From: Saccharospirillaceae bacterium
GTDB taxonomy: Bacteria > Pseudomonadota > Gammaproteobacteria > Pseudomonadales > Oceanobacteraceae
Length of the DNA stretch: 64,000 nt
NCBI GenBank assembly: GCA_021208685.1
Contig: JAJOJJ010000018.1
Coordinates: 62,001 to 126,000, forward strand
Reading direction: 5' to 3'
A model generated the notes under the pieces. It was not told the DNA's origin. It searched no databases and saw nothing but the letters and a program-made list of their open reading frames with translations. This document shows, one piece after another, positions 48,105 to 56,501 of this stretch. The stretch's first letter is position 1; the number at the start of each line of letters is the position of its first letter. The position numbers and the translations under genes were made by a program.

Positions 48105-48620
48105 ATGTCTTCAGTTCCTGAATCAAAAGAAGAATTGCTCACCGCGATCCATTCGATATACCCGAAACTGATGGACGATTATCGACGTGTTCCTGCCTCA
48201 ATGGCACGTAAGTGTGACATTGAAGGCAATATAAAAGGAACACACATCAGCGTTTGTGACACGGTCGCTTATCTTATTGGCTGGGGAAAACTGGTTCTGA
48301 AATGGCACAGTCTGAAGTCGCAGGGTTTGCCGGTCGATTTTCCTGACACAGGGTATCAATGGAATCAGCTTGGATTACTGGCGGTCAGTTTTCACGATCA
48401 GTACCGTGATTGGCAATATGAGGACTTACTCACGCAGTTAGACTCAACAGTAAAAGACCTTATCTTGTTGGTTGAGTGCTTAAGCAATGAAGAATTGTAT
48501 GAAAAAACATGGTATGAAAAATGGACACTGGGTCGGATGATTCAATTCAACACATCATCACCCATGAAAAATATGCGAACTAAAGTCAGGCGATTTAACA
48601 ATAGCAACGGACTTCGGTAA
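48105..48620 (+). CDS. ClbS/DfsB-family four-helix protein
   Basis: 171 residues of the DUF1706 family. Agreement with E. coli ClbS is strong: SKEELLTAI start, KGTHISVCDTVAYLIGWGKLVLKWH, the F-P--GY-WN-LG-LA-F motif, and LYEKTWYEKWTLGRMIQFNTSSPMKN. ClbS protects colibactin producers by opening the toxin's cyclopropane. No colibactin genes are here, so the natural substrate is unknown. GGAG precedes the ATG. It is bordered by the REP array and looks A/T-richer than its neighbours, so recent arrival is possible. Confidence 0.9.
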   Translation: MSSVPESKEELLTAIHSIYPKLMDDYRRVPASMARKCDIEGNIKGTHISVCDTVAYLIGWGKLVLKWHSLKSQGLPVDFPDTGYQWNQLGLLAVSFHDQYRDWQYEDLLTQLDSTVKDLILLVECLSNEELYEKTWYEKWTLGRMIQFNTSSPMKNMRTKVRRFNNSNGLR

Positions 48621-48671
48621 GCCATTCACGCAGAAACGCCTCAAAAGTGATCGCAATACTGCCCCTCGCCC

Positions 48672-49181
48672 TTACCAGACCCCGGCGATTTCCCAGCGCT
48701 CCTTCCCCATCACCACGTCATCACCAATACTCAGACGCATCAGTGTTTGCGCCAGCGGTGCCTGAGTGCTCAGCACGGCGATGGTGCGTCCTTCTGCCAC
48801 GAGCTGACGACCACCAACCGGTGCTATCCACAACCAGCGCTGATGTTGCTGCGCATTGTTGTTCTGAGTATCCAGCAATTGAATCAATGCGCCGGAGGCG
48901 ATGGTGTCGTCTTCAGTAAAATCCGGCACCGGCCATTGGCCAATGAGGATGCGGGTTTCCTGCAGTTCGCGGATACGCTCCGACTGACCGTGGGCCAGAT
49001 AGGCGGCTTCCAGCGCCAGGGTGTCGTATTTGTTTTCCGGTTTATTGCCTTCATGGGAGGCGGTTTCCTGCGCCTGGCGCGCGGCGTTGAGGGCGGCAGC
49101 AATTTCGTCGTCAAGGGCGGCCAGTAAGGCTTCTTTTAAGGCGCTTTTGGCAAAAGGAACAGTGTTCAAATGGATAACCAC
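48672..49181 (-). CDS. GreA/GreB C-terminal-domain-like protein
   Basis: About 169 residues. The N-terminal half is helical (ALKEALLAALDDEIAAALNAARQAQETASHEGNKPENKYDT), and the C-terminal ~70 residues have the GreA/B fold signature LSTQAPLAQTLMRLSIGDDVV. Proteins of this kind occur in Pseudomonas and may bind the RNA polymerase secondary channel; the function is uncertain. The start is open: GTG at 49181 or TTG at 49169 without a good ribosome site, while the longest frame to 49295 would overlap the divergent yeaD start. Confidence 0.75.
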   Translation of the reverse strand: MVIHLNTVPFAKSALKEALLAALDDEIAAALNAARQAQETASHEGNKPENKYDTLALEAAYLAHGQSERIRELQETRILIGQWPVPDFTEDDTIASGALIQLLDTQNNNAQQHQRWLWIAPVGGRQLVAEGRTIAVLSTQAPLAQTLMRLSIGDDVVMGKERWEIAGVW

Positions 49182-49293
49182 AGAATAAAGAAGTATGCGA
49201 TTATAGGCCGATTCGTCGTTTATATTAATGCTTTGTCGGTGCCCTGTTTTCTGGGCGGTGTCTGAGCAAATGCTATAAGGAATAGCGCCAATC

Positions 49294-50229
49294 ATGCCTT
49301 CTCTGTCTTCTCATCCGTTTGATCCTGCTGCTTCACAGCGATTAGCCCACAGCCCTTTTGTTAAAGCGGTGCAGCGTGATGAGCTGACCTGTCTGGAAAT
49401 CCGCCATCCGCAGTTCAGCGCCGATCTGTTATTACAGGGTGCGCAGTTAATTCATTACGCGCCTGAAGGTGAGAACAACTGGCTGTGGCTGAGCGGGCAG
49501 GCACAATACAAACAGGGCCAATCGTTGCGCGGTGGCATTCCGCTTTGCTGGCCGTGGTTTGGTAATGCGGCGCTGAATCCGGATACGGTAAAGGCCGCCA
49601 TTATTAATCCTGAACAGGCACCGGCACATGGTTTTGCCCGTGCACGGCAATGGCAGCTGAGCAGGTTATACGAAGCCTGCGACCGGGTAGAAATTACACT
49701 GATATTAAAGGATCAAAAGCATCCCCAATGGGCAGCCCAACTGAGCGTTGAGGCGCAGTTTATTTTTCGCGCCGACAGTCTGGCGGTTAATGTAATCAGC
49801 CAGAATAACGGAACCGGACCGGTATGTTTCAGCCAGGCATTGCATACCTATTTCCCCACCGATGATGTACGTGCCACTCAGGTATTGGGCTTTGAAGGTG
49901 AGCGTTATATCGAAACCTTAGAAGGCTGGTGCGAAAAAACTCAGCAGGGGCCGGTACGTTTTAACGGTGAAACCGACCGTATTTACGATGCCTCCCGTCC
50001 CTTACGTTTAATCAGCCCACAACAACGTTTATTACTGCAATCCTGTGGCAGCGCCAGTGCCGTGGTATGGAACCCGTATATTGAAAAAAGCCTGCGTCTG
50101 AGCCAGTTTGCCGCGGATGACTGGATGCGGATGTTCTGCGTGGAAACCGCCAATGCCTTTGCTGATGCTGTTACGCTGGCGGCCGGTGAAAAGCATTGCC
50201 TGGGACTGCAATTAAGCTCGCTGGATTAA
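49294..50229 (+). CDS. yeaD: D-hexose-6-phosphate mutarotase
   Basis: 311 residues of the aldose 1-epimerase superfamily, in the YeaD branch. Conserved stretches: LLLQGAQLIHYAPEGENNWLWLS, LRGGIPLCWPWFG, and HGFAR (the catalytic region), then FSQALHTYFPTDD and the late NPYIEKS. It interconverts alpha and beta anomers of glucose-6-phosphate. The ATG follows AAGGA. It is divergent from the GreA/B-like gene. Confidence 0.9.
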   Translation: MPSLSSHPFDPAASQRLAHSPFVKAVQRDELTCLEIRHPQFSADLLLQGAQLIHYAPEGENNWLWLSGQAQYKQGQSLRGGIPLCWPWFGNAALNPDTVKAAIINPEQAPAHGFARARQWQLSRLYEACDRVEITLILKDQKHPQWAAQLSVEAQFIFRADSLAVNVISQNNGTGPVCFSQALHTYFPTDDVRATQVLGFEGERYIETLEGWCEKTQQGPVRFNGETDRIYDASRPLRLISPQQRLLLQSCGSASAVVWNPYIEKSLRLSQFAADDWMRMFCVETANAFADAVTLAAGEKHCLGLQLSSLD

Positions 50230-50268
50230 AGACTTGATGACAGAGCAGGCCAGGCGTGAATACCCGAA

Positions 50269-50691
50269 TTAATGCGCCCGCTTATGATCCTGTTTTTGTT
50301 CCTGCTGCGCTAAAAACTGCGATAACGCCCGGTCATAATTGTTCATGTGCTGGCCGAACCAGTCGGGGATGGTATCCATTAACAATTCGAGTATGCCGGT
50401 GATATCACCGCTGCGCTCGTACCCTGCCAGCGCATCGGTGAACAGCTGCAATATCCGTTGGTGTTCATGGCGGTGGGCTGCGAAAGCAGGAAAATGCAGG
50501 TATTCCATATCGTGTTCTTCCTGCGCAAAATGCTGCTGACAATGCTCGTACACGCGGTGTAAGTACGGCAGCCCGGCGCGTCCCATCAGTAACGCCTGTT
50601 CGGCTTCGTTCAGCAGGTTGGCAAATTCTTCGTGTTCACGGTTCATTTGCGCTAACGCCAGCGGGCGGTAATCGCGGAATTCAATGGTCAT
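50269..50691 (-). CDS. Bacteriohemerythrin-type protein
   Basis: 140 residues, four-helix bundle. Diiron ligands are laid out as in bacteriohemerythrin: HEEF near residue 20, HCQQHFAQEEHDME near 50, HRHEHQRI near 73 and HMNNYD near 112. It would bind oxygen or sense it, possibly near the membrane. No signalling domain is attached. Confidence 0.88.
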   Translation of the reverse strand: MTIEFRDYRPLALAQMNREHEEFANLLNEAEQALLMGRAGLPYLHRVYEHCQQHFAQEEHDMEYLHFPAFAAHRHEHQRILQLFTDALAGYERSGDITGILELLMDTIPDWFGQHMNNYDRALSQFLAQQEQKQDHKRAH

Positions 50692-50792
50692 AACGGCAAA
50701 TCCGCAGCGGCAATCAGTCAGTAGCGGCAGTCTAACCGCCGCTGCTGATGCCGGTGTTGATTATCGTCAAGCACAGACCGATGAGTCAGATT

Positions 50793-51734
50793 TCAGCAGT
50801 ACTGTGCCACATCGACGATGGTGCGGCGCAACCAGCGATGCGCCTGATGATGCTGCAATAATGGCGACCAGGCCATTTTCAGTTCGAATGGCGGGATCTT
50901 GAACGGCGGCTCTTTCACCACCAGCGAGGCCGATTCAGCCTGCATATCGGCCACTTTGCGCGGCAAAGTGGCCACCAGATCGTTATTCAGCGCCAGCAGG
51001 GCTGGCATCTGATAATGGCGGGTAAATACCGAGATTTTGCGCTTATGCCCCAGCTTGGACAGCGCATTATCCACCCAGCCCAGACGGATCACTTTCTCCG
51101 GGTCAATACCCACACCCGCCCCCATACCGGTTTTACTGACCCAGATATGCTTGGAAGTCAGATAGGCTTTGAGATCAAAATTGAGAATGCCCGGATGATC
51201 GGGGTTAATCAGGCAGACAAAATCATCCTGCCATAAGGTCATCTGGTGAAACGACTGTGGCATTTCATCAAAGCGGTTAATGGCCATATCGACTTTACCG
51301 GCTTCCACATCTTTGAACGTCACATCCGAGGGGGTCAGTACGTCGAGAATGATATCCGGCGCTTCCGTACGCAGGCGCTTGACCAGCTCCGGCACCAGCG
51401 TCGATTCAGCGTAATCGCTGACCATAATACGGAATACGCGGTGGCTGCTCAGAGCGTCAAACTCTTCCAGTGGCTGCAACGCCATTTCCAGTTCGCCCAG
51501 CGCCTTACGAATGACAGGCTGCAGTTCCTGTGCGCGCTCGGTCGGCGTCATGCCGTCTGAGGTGCGCACCAGCAACGGGTCGCCAAACAATTCACGCAGA
51601 CGGCGCAGGCCGTTGCTCATCGCCGGTTGGGTAATGCCCAGCTGCTGGGCCGCTTTGGTTACGCTGCCTTCGCGCAGCAGCACATCAAGGTAGACCAGCA
51701 GGTTAAGATCAATGCGATCGAGGTTCACAGACAT
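50793..51734 (-). CDS. LysR-family transcriptional regulator
   Basis: 313 residues, LysR type. HTH in residues 6-65 (DLNLLVYLDVLLREGSVTKAAQQLGITQPAMSNGLRRLRE), then the substrate domain. The NLL-V-L-vLL style and LF-DPLLVRT resemble the NodD/LeuO-like branch. The target is unknown; the next gene upstream belongs to the phosphoribosyltransferase pair but runs in the same orientation, so no divergent target is seen. The start at the second methionine is preferred. Confidence 0.9.
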   Translation of the reverse strand: MSVNLDRIDLNLLVYLDVLLREGSVTKAAQQLGITQPAMSNGLRRLRELFGDPLLVRTSDGMTPTERAQELQPVIRKALGELEMALQPLEEFDALSSHRVFRIMVSDYAESTLVPELVKRLRTEAPDIILDVLTPSDVTFKDVEAGKVDMAINRFDEMPQSFHQMTLWQDDFVCLINPDHPGILNFDLKAYLTSKHIWVSKTGMGAGVGIDPEKVIRLGWVDNALSKLGHKRKISVFTRHYQMPALLALNNDLVATLPRKVADMQAESASLVVKEPPFKIPPFELKMAWSPLLQHHQAHRWLRRTIVDVAQYC

Positions 51735-51837
51735 CACCCTTCAGTGTTGAAGGGTGCATTGTCGCAGGAATTCTGGCATTCACCAAGACTATGCAACCAC
51801 CCTGATGCATAACATTTATTAATACTGAGTATAAGTC

Positions 51838-52413
51838 TCAGCGGTCTTCCTTGCGCAGGAAGGGTTCGACCCAGGGCTTGTTGGCGGCGATGTCTTCCTG
51901 ACTCAGGCCTTTCAGCTCGTACGGAAACACCAGCCAGTCGTCGGTTTCGTGCAGGCAGAAATCGGGTTTGAAATCGACCCGGTTGTACGCCGGACGCTGC
52001 CACAACGTCGCCACCTTTATCTGGCTGGGCATATTGCGCTTCAGCTTGCCCTGCAGGCGGTTAATCACCGCACTGATGTTGTAGCCGGTACTGAAGACGT
52101 CATCGACAATCAGCAGGCCGTCATCAACATTAAGGTTTTCCACCAGATACTGAGTGCCGTGCACACGGATATCTTCCGGTGATTGCACCATGCTCTGATA
52201 AGCGGGCAAACCACGATACGAGGTACGCAGCGCGATATGGTCGGTTTTCACGCCCAGCGTCTGCAGACACTCCTGCACGTAGATGCCCACCGAGCTGCCG
52301 CCACGCCACAAACCAACGATAAAGGTCGGGCGGAAACCACTCTCAAAAATCTGCACGCCAAGGCGGAACGCATCCTGAATGACCGTTTCTTCGTCCAAAA
52401 ATCGTTTCTGCAT
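51838..52413 (-). CDS. Phosphoribosyltransferase, purine type (paralog A)
   Basis: 191 residues. Type I PRTase fold: the RGGSSVG segment near residue 37 and the PRPP motif LLIVDDVFSTG near 98. It uses PRPP to make a nucleotide from a base, most likely a purine. Its paralog is divergent at 52519, and both share one palindrome in the 105-base gap. A late aromatic patch DDWLVFPYE follows. Confidence 0.85.
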   Translation of the reverse strand: MQKRFLDEETVIQDAFRLGVQIFESGFRPTFIVGLWRGGSSVGIYVQECLQTLGVKTDHIALRTSYRGLPAYQSMVQSPEDIRVHGTQYLVENLNVDDGLLIVDDVFSTGYNISAVINRLQGKLKRNMPSQIKVATLWQRPAYNRVDFKPDFCLHETDDWLVFPYELKGLSQEDIAANKPWVEPFLRKEDR

Positions 52414-52426
52414 GAGGTACTCTTAT

Positions 52427-52456
52427 GTGACAGGCATAGGAACAGAGCGGTATGAT
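52427..52456 (+). promoter_or_regulatory. Candidate sigma-70 promoter for the forward phosphoribosyltransferase
   Basis: GTGACA, an 18-base spacer, then TATGAT. The initiation point would fall in the adjacent palindrome, so a bound regulator would block it. The reverse gene may use a similar pair with TATCAT overlapping the same sequence. Confidence 0.45.
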
Positions 52457-52459
52457 AGC

Positions 52460-52479
52460 ACCTGACCAATTGGTCAGGT
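52460..52479. promoter_or_regulatory. Perfect 20-bp palindrome matching the RutR core
   Basis: ACCTGACCAATTGGTCAGGT is an exact palindrome. Its centre, TGACCA-AT-TGGTCA, equals the TGACCANNTGGTCA core of the E. coli RutR consensus. It lies four bases after the TATGAT box of the forward promoter and inside the reverse one, so it can control both divergent phosphoribosyltransferases. Confidence 0.7.
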
Positions 52480-52518
52480 AAAGAGTTGTTTCGAAACACG
52501 ACGGGAGCCGGAATCATT

Positions 52519-53085
52519 ATGAGTGCCAAACTGTACCTAACCGCCCAGGGATTGCTGGAAGATTCTTACCATCTGGCGGCCAAGGTGCTCGACAGCGGTT
52601 TTCGCCCGACGTTTATGATTGCCGTATGGCGTGGCGGGGCACCCATTGGTATTGCGGTGCAGGAATACCTCGATTACCACGGCGTAGAGACCGACAACAT
52701 TGCCATCCGCACGTCGTCCTATCAGGGCATTGACCAGCAGGCCAAAGAAGTCAAAGTTCATGGTCTGAATTATCTGGTAAAAAACGTCAAACACAGCGAC
52801 AGCCTGCTGATTGTCGATGATGTGTTCGACAGTGGCCGCTCGATTGAAGCCATTATTAACGAGCTGAGCCGCCGCGCACGCCTGAATACCCCGCACGATA
52901 TCCGCGTTGCTGTGCCCTACTACAAACCGCACCGCAACCAGACCGACCGCGTACCGGATTACTATATCCACGAAACCAGCGCCTGGCTGAAATACCCACA
53001 TTCTCTGGAAGGCCTGAGTAATGACGAAATCGCTCAGGGTCGTCCGGAACTGTACGAGATTATCAAAGATCACCTGCCAGCCTGA
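52519..53085 (+). CDS. Phosphoribosyltransferase, purine type (paralog B)
   Basis: 188 residues, clearly related to the divergent paralog A. Segments shared with it: GFRPTFMIAVWRGGAPIGIAVQEYL, and the PRPP motif LLIVDDVFDSGRS. The C-terminal part (VPDYYIHETSAWLKYP) also aligns. It most likely attaches a purine to PRPP. The ATG at 52519 is preferred; the open frame begins 11 codons earlier with TTG. A terminator follows the stop. Confidence 0.86.
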   Translation: MSAKLYLTAQGLLEDSYHLAAKVLDSGFRPTFMIAVWRGGAPIGIAVQEYLDYHGVETDNIAIRTSSYQGIDQQAKEVKVHGLNYLVKNVKHSDSLLIVDDVFDSGRSIEAIINELSRRARLNTPHDIRVAVPYYKPHRNQTDRVPDYYIHETSAWLKYPHSLEGLSNDEIAQGRPELYEIIKDHLPA

Positions 53086-53111
53086 GTAAGCAGACCGGAC
53101 CTGCATGAATA

Positions 53112-53138
53112 AAAACGGGCCTTAATCAGGCCCGTTTT
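53112..53138 (+). terminator. Bidirectional rho-independent terminator
   Basis: AAAACGGGCC and GGCCCGTTTT around a seven-base loop, between convergent genes. Confidence 0.88.
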
Positions 53139-53169
53139 CAGTGAAAGAAACACTCATAGGATGAGCAGT

Positions 53170-53916
53170 TTATTTTAATCCCGCCAGATAATCGGCCTGA
53201 ATTTTTGCAGCATCGATCTTTTTCAGACCTTCATTAAAAATATCGGCCATTGCCTGTTTGTCTTTCTTAAAACAGATAAACAGTTTTTTATCTTCCAGCA
53301 ATTTGTCATTGAAACTGATTTTATCTTTTACTTTAACAAGATCCGGATCAGTCTTGACGCTGTATTCGAGCACGTTTTTATCAATGACCGCCAGATCAAT
53401 ACGGCCAAATGCCGCTTTCTGAATATTATTTTTGTCACTGATTACCTCACTGACTTTCAGCTGACCTGCCGCCACCATGGCATCAAAATCGGCGGTATTC
53501 ACATAGTCTTTGACAACGCCTACCTGATAGGCTTTGAGATCATCCAGTGATGACCAGCTCACCGGCTTGGCCGCTGGCTGAACAAAGCCCAGAGGCCCGC
53601 TTCCCATTGCTTCAGAAAAGGTAAACTCCGTGGCTATGTCATCGCTGTAATACTCCGGAAAATAGCCGGCGTATTTACTGCCCTGATCTTTCGCCAGATG
53701 CACGGCACGACTCCAGGGATAAAACTCAACCACTAAGTTATAACCCATTGCCGCAAATGCAGCCTTGGCGACAGCCACACTGGCACCCTGCTCTGCCATT
53801 TGCGGATCAGAGTAGGGCGGCCAGCTGAGTGATGTCAGATATACGGTTTTATCGTCTGCCTGAGCCGGAAAAACACCGGCAATCAGCAGTAGTATGCTGC
53901 AAAAAATATAACGCAT
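53170..53916 (-). CDS. Periplasmic substrate-binding protein, family 3 type
   Basis: 248 residues; signal peptide ends near VFPAQA. The mature protein is a family 3 binding protein (YLTSLSWPPYSDPQMAEQGASVAVAKAAFAAMGY, then VGVVKDYVNTADFD). It lies nine bases after the TorF porin gene in the same orientation, and both follow a chemoreceptor. It may capture the same compound the receptor senses. No permease genes are nearby. Confidence 0.85.
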   Translation of the reverse strand: MRYIFCSILLLIAGVFPAQADDKTVYLTSLSWPPYSDPQMAEQGASVAVAKAAFAAMGYNLVVEFYPWSRAVHLAKDQGSKYAGYFPEYYSDDIATEFTFSEAMGSGPLGFVQPAAKPVSWSSLDDLKAYQVGVVKDYVNTADFDAMVAAGQLKVSEVISDKNNIQKAAFGRIDLAVIDKNVLEYSVKTDPDLVKVKDKISFNDKLLEDKKLFICFKKDKQAMADIFNEGLKKIDAAKIQADYLAGLK

Positions 53917-53924
53917 AATCCCTC

Positions 53925-54620
53925 CTACATCAGTTCAAAGCTGCGTTTAACCGACAGCACAATCGTGCTGTTGCCATTGTCATTAAAATCATCGTCGATG
54001 GTGGTGGTCATCAGGCTGCCTTTGATATCAAAGCCGTGGAATGTACGGCTGACGGCAACTTCGGCATATTGATAAGAGGCTTCGTTCTCATCCCAGGCCC
54101 AGACATCTTTATCATCTGAAACGCTGTGTGCAGCGGCAAACGCCAGGGTGTAATCGCCCAGCGGCATGCTATGCGACAATTTGAATACATTATGCGCGGT
54201 GTCCAGACCGAAATACTCCGGAGCGTGATACCAATACAGCGTTGTATTCGCATTGAAATACAGGCCCGCATAGTACTCGCCATAGTTATAATCATCGGAA
54301 TAGCTGGCACCACGGTAGGTGTATTGGGCATAGCCAACATCGATACCAAAGGTTGGATTAAAGTCGTGATAAAAACCTAAGAAATAGTCCCATTCAAGAT
54401 TGGTATCATCACTGCCACCGAAATCAACATTACTGGCCCAGGTTCCTGCATACAAACCACTGTCGTGGCTGTAATTCAGTCCCGCCTGTAATGCCGGACT
54501 TTTATCAGTTTGAGATACACCATTAAAGCGGTAATCCGAGACTACCGCCAAATCAGCCGAGACTCCGGCAAATGAAGCCATAGGAGCCAATACCAGGGAT
54601 AAAAGTACATACTTTTTCAT
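53925..54620 (-). CDS. TorF-family putative porin
   Basis: 231 residues. A signal peptide ends at FAG, followed by a beta-barrel with the TorF (Gcw_chp) opening VSADLAVVSDYRFNGVSQTDKSPALQAGLNY. The C-terminus is an aromatic/hydrophobic strand ending SFELM. An outer-membrane channel for small solutes. The ATG at 54620 has GGAGAG close upstream. Same transcript as the chemoreceptor and the binding protein. Confidence 0.88.
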   Translation of the reverse strand: MKKYVLLSLVLAPMASFAGVSADLAVVSDYRFNGVSQTDKSPALQAGLNYSHDSGLYAGTWASNVDFGGSDDTNLEWDYFLGFYHDFNPTFGIDVGYAQYTYRGASYSDDYNYGEYYAGLYFNANTTLYWYHAPEYFGLDTAHNVFKLSHSMPLGDYTLAFAAAHSVSDDKDVWAWDENEASYQYAEVAVSRTFHGFDIKGSLMTTTIDDDFNDNGNSTIVLSVKRSFELM

Positions 54621-54673
54621 ATTTCTCTCCATCATGCGGCCAGAGCCATTACCTGCCGGAAAACCAGCAGAAT

Positions 54674-56170
54674 TTAAACGCGGAATTTATGCATCAGAAA
54701 CGTAAGAGCCTCGGCTTGTTTTTGAGCATTGATACTTGAGCGTGCGGTATTGCCAATCATTTCATTCGCGGCATCAACACTTTCTTTAATGTGCACCAGA
54801 TTCTTATTCAGCTCTTCAATCACATGACTTTGTTCACCCGATGCCTGAGCAATTTCAGCATTCATATGACTGATTTCCATCATCATCGACACCACACCAG
54901 CAATGGATTCCCCGACTTTTTCAATCTGCTCCACGCTGTTGGCGGTGTATTCTGTGCTTTTCTGCATAACCTCAACCGCCTGACGGGTCGAAGACTGCAA
55001 ACGGCCAATCATCTGGTTAATTTCGTTGGTTGAGTCGCGGGTGCGCTGGGCCAGGGTACGGACCTCATCAGCAACTACCGCAAAGCCGCGTCCCTGCTCT
55101 CCGGCACGGGCCGCTTCGATGGCGGCGTTCAACGCCAGTAAATTCGTCTGTTCCGCAATCCCCTGAATAACATCCGATACGGCACCGATATTAACGCCCT
55201 CGCTTTCCAGATTACGGATGACTTCTCCGACATGCTGGATTTCACCGGATAAATTACGGATAACATCAGCTGCCGTTTTAACCGTGTCCTGACCATGACT
55301 GGCTTCTGCATTGGCTTTACCGGCATATTCTGAAGCCTTTCTGGCGTTATCAGCGACATTTTGCGTGGTCGAAGCTAACTCTGTACTGGCGGTGGCGACC
55401 ATATCCACTTCATGCTTCTGCACATCAAATCCCTGACGGATATTGCTGATATCCTGCTGGCTGGAATTGGACAGTAATTTCAGCTCTTCTGCCGAATGAT
55501 TCACCTGGCCGATCATGTTCGCCAGCCCGGCCAGCAATTGGTTAACCTGAGTCGCCAGCGCCGATATTTCATCACCACGACTGGTATCAAGACGCTTGCT
55601 CAAATCGCCCCCACCGGCGGCGAGTTCCCTCACAGCGGCGGTAATTTCAGATATTTTGTTAACAACAGAATGGGAAACCAGAAAGGTAATCAGGCTGACC
55701 AGGATAATATCCAGCAGAATCATTTCGATAATGACTGAACGTATGGCCTGATTGAGTTCAGCACGCATCACCGAATCATTCATGCGCAAAACGAGATGGC
55801 CAACGCTTTTCGGTGTCTCGTTATCGTAGAAAAACAATTCCGTGCGGTTTTCCAGTGCGTTACGGCTGTCGGGATTATCTTTGGCCCTGACAACCGGGTC
55901 CCCTTCCGGTAACTCAACCACCAGACTGTTGATGTTCGCGGCTTCCAACTCTGCTTCCAGTGTTTTTTCGATACTCGCAATATCAAAGTTCCAGATGAAA
56001 TTCGGCAGGCTCAGGCTTAAACGGTTTGTCACCAGACGCGCCTCATCCTGCAGCTGCTGTTCAAGCGCTTTAGCCTGACTCTGATAGTTGTAAAAGCCCA
56101 TCAGTAACAGCAACGCCGTTACCGTAACGACAACATAAAGCGCCATTCTGGATTTGATACTGGTCAACAT
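54674..56170 (-). CDS. Methyl-accepting chemotaxis protein, 4HB-type
   Basis: 498 residues. TM1 (~8-27), a ~125-residue periplasmic four-helix-like sensor that ends near residue 160, TM2 (~150-168), then HAMP (~168-222) and the signalling tip [34 protein letters not shown]. Strong GAGGAGG before the ATG. It leads an operon with a TorF porin and a periplasmic binding protein, which suggests it senses a nutrient that enters by that porin and is held by that protein. Confidence 0.92.
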   Translation of the reverse strand: MLTSIKSRMALYVVVTVTALLLLMGFYNYQSQAKALEQQLQDEARLVTNRLSLSLPNFIWNFDIASIEKTLEAELEAANINSLVVELPEGDPVVRAKDNPDSRNALENRTELFFYDNETPKSVGHLVLRMNDSVMRAELNQAIRSVIIEMILLDIILVSLITFLVSHSVVNKISEITAAVRELAAGGGDLSKRLDTSRGDEISALATQVNQLLAGLANMIGQVNHSAEELKLLSNSSQQDISNIRQGFDVQKHEVDMVATASTELASTTQNVADNARKASEYAGKANAEASHGQDTVKTAADVIRNLSGEIQHVGEVIRNLESEGVNIGAVSDVIQGIAEQTNLLALNAAIEAARAGEQGRGFAVVADEVRTLAQRTRDSTNEINQMIGRLQSSTRQAVEVMQKSTEYTANSVEQIEKVGESIAGVVSMMMEISHMNAEIAQASGEQSHVIEELNKNLVHIKESVDAANEMIGNTARSSINAQKQAEALTFLMHKFRV

Positions 56171-56501
56171 AACGTCCTCCTCATATGGGATAACGATAGT
56201 ACAGCGGAAGACGATGACGAGCTGGTGGGCAAAAAAATATCAGATTGTCATATTATTCAGCCTTAAAACGCTGAATGGATATTTTTAACGACATAAGTTC
56301 TCGGGCTTAATTACAAAAAAATGCCAGAAGAATTAATAATATGTTACAGATAAACGCTGAAAAGACGGATTCTCATTCCGATCGGGGTTTACCGGGATAT
56401 TGAAACCCTCGTCATTCAGATTCGGATATTTCTGTGAAATGACCATAAAAAAACGGAGCCGAAGCTCCGTTCTTGATCACATATAAGCCGTTTGCATCGC
56501 C
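56171..56501. other. Intergenic region between chemoreceptor and hom
   Basis: No gene. It contains the promoter of the chemoreceptor (reverse strand) and, at 56447-56470, the terminator of hom. A/T-rich stretches fit a promoter; no clear FliA consensus is visible. Confidence 0.5.
56447..56470 (-). terminator. Rho-independent terminator of hom
   Basis: On the reverse strand ACGGAGC-TTCG-GCTCCGT is followed by seven T. It is about 32 bases after the hom stop. Confidence 0.9.

Noticed and set aside
49181-49295. N-terminal extension of the GreA/B-like protein
   Set aside because: It overlaps the yeaD start and its sequence is not like a known protein start.
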